Below are positions 61,802-64,000 of a DNA stretch of 64,000 bases, piece by piece. The notes beneath the pieces were generated by a model that saw only the letters and a program-made list of their open reading frames with translations, was not told the DNA's origin and did no database searches. Source of the DNA: Brachionus manjavacas (Eukaryota > Rotifera > Eurotatoria > Ploima > Brachionidae); contig JAHQIY010000013.1 in NCBI GenBank assembly GCA_019054805.1, positions 2,852,001 through 2,916,000 of the forward strand. Direction: 5' to 3'. A program made the position numbers and the translations under genes. Within the stretch, counting starts at the first letter, position 1; each line of letters starts with the position of its first letter.

Positions 61802-62679
61802 TCAAAAAGACAGCGAAAAAGTTAAATTTGATATTTACATATGAAATTTTTATTTTTTTTGTCGGCACTAAGCTTAATTTCTTTTTTCTTTTTTTCAAAC
61901 TTAAAATGAATAAAATTTTATTACTTTAAATTTTGCTATCATAAACATAATTTAACAAGCAGGTGAAAAAAAATTTCCAGCAGAAGAAAATAATTACTAT
62001 CATTAGCAGAAGAAAACGTCCGGAAAAACTGGTAAAAACAAAGAGCAAAAAATATCCAATTTTCAAGCAATTTCTTAGAATTTTTGGAAATTTTAGAAAA
62101 AAAAATTAAATTTTTTACGTAACTTTACGTAAAATCCGAATTTTTTAATTGTAAAATCTCGTAAAAAATGGTAAAATATGGTAGATCCATGTAATATCGC
62201 TTTGAAAATAAAAAAAGATTGTTAATTCAATTTTATTTTTTAAGGATAAAAAGGAAAAAGATTTTCAATTTATTATTAAATATTTTTCTTTAAGTCTGTT
62301 ACCGGGTAGGCTGACTGGTTCTCTTGGACATAGTAGTTGGAGTAGTTACATAAGAGATACAGAAAATTTTCTATTCAGAACACAAAATCAACATTATTAT
62401 TCAAATTAAACTGATATTTATGTATTTCTTAACTTGGCGCCAGCAATCAATCAGTTGAGTTAGACTAACAAACTAGCAACTAGATCCATGACACTCATGA
62501 ATATGAAAGGACTAATAACCGGGGCCTAGCTACGCCTTTGTAATATAGAAACACGGCAACACAGTTTACTAATTTCAATTAAATAATATTTACATAAAAA
62601 TTCAAATCACCACTGTATATTTGATAAAAACCAAGAAATTAAATTTAAAAAATTTAATTTAGATGAACATATATATATA

Positions 62680-63010
62680 TACAGTACTGCTACGATACAG
62701 TGATTTTACTAAAAATTACGTGTTTTTACTAGATTTTACGTAAAAATCGGAAAAAATCTGTGAAATTACGTAAAAATACTAAAGTAAAATAATGTAAATT
62801 TACCAGATTTTACGTAATTTTACGTAATTTTACCGGATTTTTCGTCAATTTTGGTAATCTTCAAAAGGGCCAAAAAAAGTCCAATTTTGGTGAATTTTTG
62901 AATTTTTTGATTTTTTTTATAAATTTTATGAAAAAAAAACCAAAAAAAAAAAAACGTTTTTTTACGTAATTTTACGTAATTTTTTATTATAAAATGGTAA
63001 TTTTAAGTAA
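62680..63010. repeat. TTTTACGTAA-rich foldback sequence
   Basis: It begins TACAGTACTGCTACGATACA (the inverse of the 38785-38803 terminus) and continues with a dense field of ATTTTACGTAA / TTACGTAAAAT palindromes to about 63010. Confidence 0.65.
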
Positions 63011-63254
63011 AAAAAAGTAAATTTTAGTAAAAAACACTAGTAAAAAATAAAGTTTTTTAAATTAACGCTAATAGCTAAAGTTTTAATGGTCAGACCAATC
63101 ACCATTTTTATCTATAACAATTTTTATTACCTAAAATATATAAGATTTAAACTTCATAAATAAAATAAAAATTGAATAAAATTCAAACTTTTTTTAAATG
63201 GTTAATATAACTTTGACATTTAACTGGTGTTAAGGTTTTGTAATATAATAATTT

Positions 63255-63365
63255 ATATTCATTGATTTTTCATTAAATTTGACGATGTTTCATCGATGTC
63301 CATTGATAATTCATTAAATTTGACGATGTTACATCGATGTCCATTGATAATTCATTAATGAAACA
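63255..63365. repeat. tandem duplication with ATCGATGT palindromes
   Basis: TTCATTAAATTTGACGATGT then TTCATCGATGTCCATTGAT is repeated as TTCATTAAATTTGACGATGT then TACATCGATGTCCATTGAT, and a third partial TTCATTAATGAAACATTGAT follows. The unit is about 42 bp. Confidence 0.85.
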
Positions 63366-63379
63366 TTGATAATAGATAA

Positions 63380-64000
63380 AACTTGCTATTTTTTCACACA
63401 CCAAAATAGGGGTAACAAAATATTTATTAGAGGGAGAAAGAGTGTATCATAAGATGTAAAGAAATTGTTCCATTTTTAAAAAACCTTTTCAATTTCCAAA
63501 AATTTTTTGAAATGACTTTTGCACAAGTCTTATTTAAATCGACAGCTAGAAATTTTCTATTTTCAAATTAAAAAAAAAATCTAAAAACGAAATAAAAACT
63601 TATCAAAAAAAAAATTATTTCAATTAAAACTTTTGAAAAAAAAACTTATCTCAAAAACTAGAGCTTTGAGCACTCTTATCTGGCCCTAATGAACAAATCA
63701 AGAGTTGTAAAAAATTTATCTTCAAGTCTACACGTACCTAAATTCAGGTGTATGCATATGTGTGTGTGTGTGCCTGGAGAGCAAAATTTATGTTAGTCTT
63801 TAAATGGCGTTTAAGCTCACAAATTGCGCACTTTATCCGCTCTCGCTGTTCTAAATTGAACCATGTACAAGACTCAATTTAAATACATGAATTTAAATCG
63901 AATTTATGCTTGGAATTATGTTCAAGCCGTTCACTTAAATGCATGCGAACAAATTTGCTTTGAATTCAGCTCTAATTTTTCTAAAAACGTAAATTTAAAA
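63380..64000. other. right edge, no gene seen
   Basis: A short (GT)n run at about 63756-63771 and more balanced base composition after 63720, but no supported ORF. Confidence 0.45.

Larger units (their letters stand above)
60860..62290. mobile_element. 1.4-kb element with ~250-bp TIRs, AT-hook ORF remnant and nested LINE
   Basis: 60920-61160 and the reverse complement of 62030-62245 match through AAAGCGATATTACATG, ATCTACCATATTTTACCATT, GAAATTGCTTGAAAATAGGA and TTTTTGCTCTTTGTTTTTAC; similarity fades outward to about 60860 and 62290. The interior holds a LINE fragment (61205-61575, minus) and an AT-hook ORF end (61730-61801, +). The arms contain the TTTTACGTAA motifs shared with other foldbacks in the window. 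Confidence 0.75.

Noticed and set aside
62400..62580. Possible RNA gene in the more G+C-rich stretch (CGGGGCCTAGCTACGCC)
   Set aside because: No tRNA or known small-RNA fold or box could be assembled by eye.

Overview
The window looks like nuclear DNA of a small invertebrate animal with an extremely A+T-rich, compact but transposon-littered genome. The evidence is spliceosomal introns of mostly 42-65 nt, a eukaryotic 5S rRNA gene, AATAAA poly(A) signals, animal gene families (exocyst Sec5/EXOC2, a C6orf136-type mitochondrial protein, a class A GPCR, a GH18 chitinase with a peritrophin domain, a serpin), and many LINE, Tc1/mariner, piggyBac-like and Mutator-like remnants. A monogonont rotifer such as Brachionus fits, but that is inference, not proof.

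Host genes, left to right. The last exon of an inhibitory serpin (87-389 +). An 8-exon secreted chitinase (4920-3139 -). A 5S rRNA gene (29461-29579 +). A single-exon amine-receptor-like GPCR (32154-33446 +). A 3-exon DUF2358/C6orf136 homologue (35708-36582 +). A complete 6-exon exocyst subunit Sec5 (51590-39275 -, 904 aa after splicing). A 2-exon gene of unknown function (56286-55865 -). A 2-exon secreted PAN-like plus seven-blade WD40 protein (57838-59035 +). I derived all splice sites by hand from reading frame, GT/AG signals and family conservation.

The rest is mostly mobile DNA. At least one LINE family is scattered through the window with a diagnostic 3' end: a short GAGC...GCTC hairpin, then CGGTACAG and an (AAAT)n tail. 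Some copies are nearly identical and some are very old. Several short terminal-inverted-repeat (TIR) elements each carry a tiny acidic or Ser-rich ORF ending in an AT-hook (GRP core): 10951-11572, 20625-21290, 47538-49368, 53215-54282, 60860-62290. The one at 53215-54282 also keeps a SWIM zinc finger, which links the group to Mutator-like transposases. This repeated 'AT-hook cassette' layout is the most system-like novelty here. Two Sec5 introns are enlarged to 3.3 and 6.1 kb by nested insertions (a TTAA-flanked piggyBac-like element holding LINE pieces and part of another TIR element; a LINE reverse transcriptase; an AT-hook TIR element), while its other introns are about 45-60 nt.

Other notable structures: two head-to-head minisatellite arrays (7741-8165 and 8311-9530) forming a giant imperfect inverted repeat; a 503-bp non-autonomous transposon with a 9-bp target duplication inside a LINE tail (30059-30561); a near-perfect 84-bp-arm hairpin (57034-57247); and a dispersed family of TTTACGTAA-rich foldback sequences. 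Large stretches (e.g. 21300-25230) show nothing but A+T-rich sequence.
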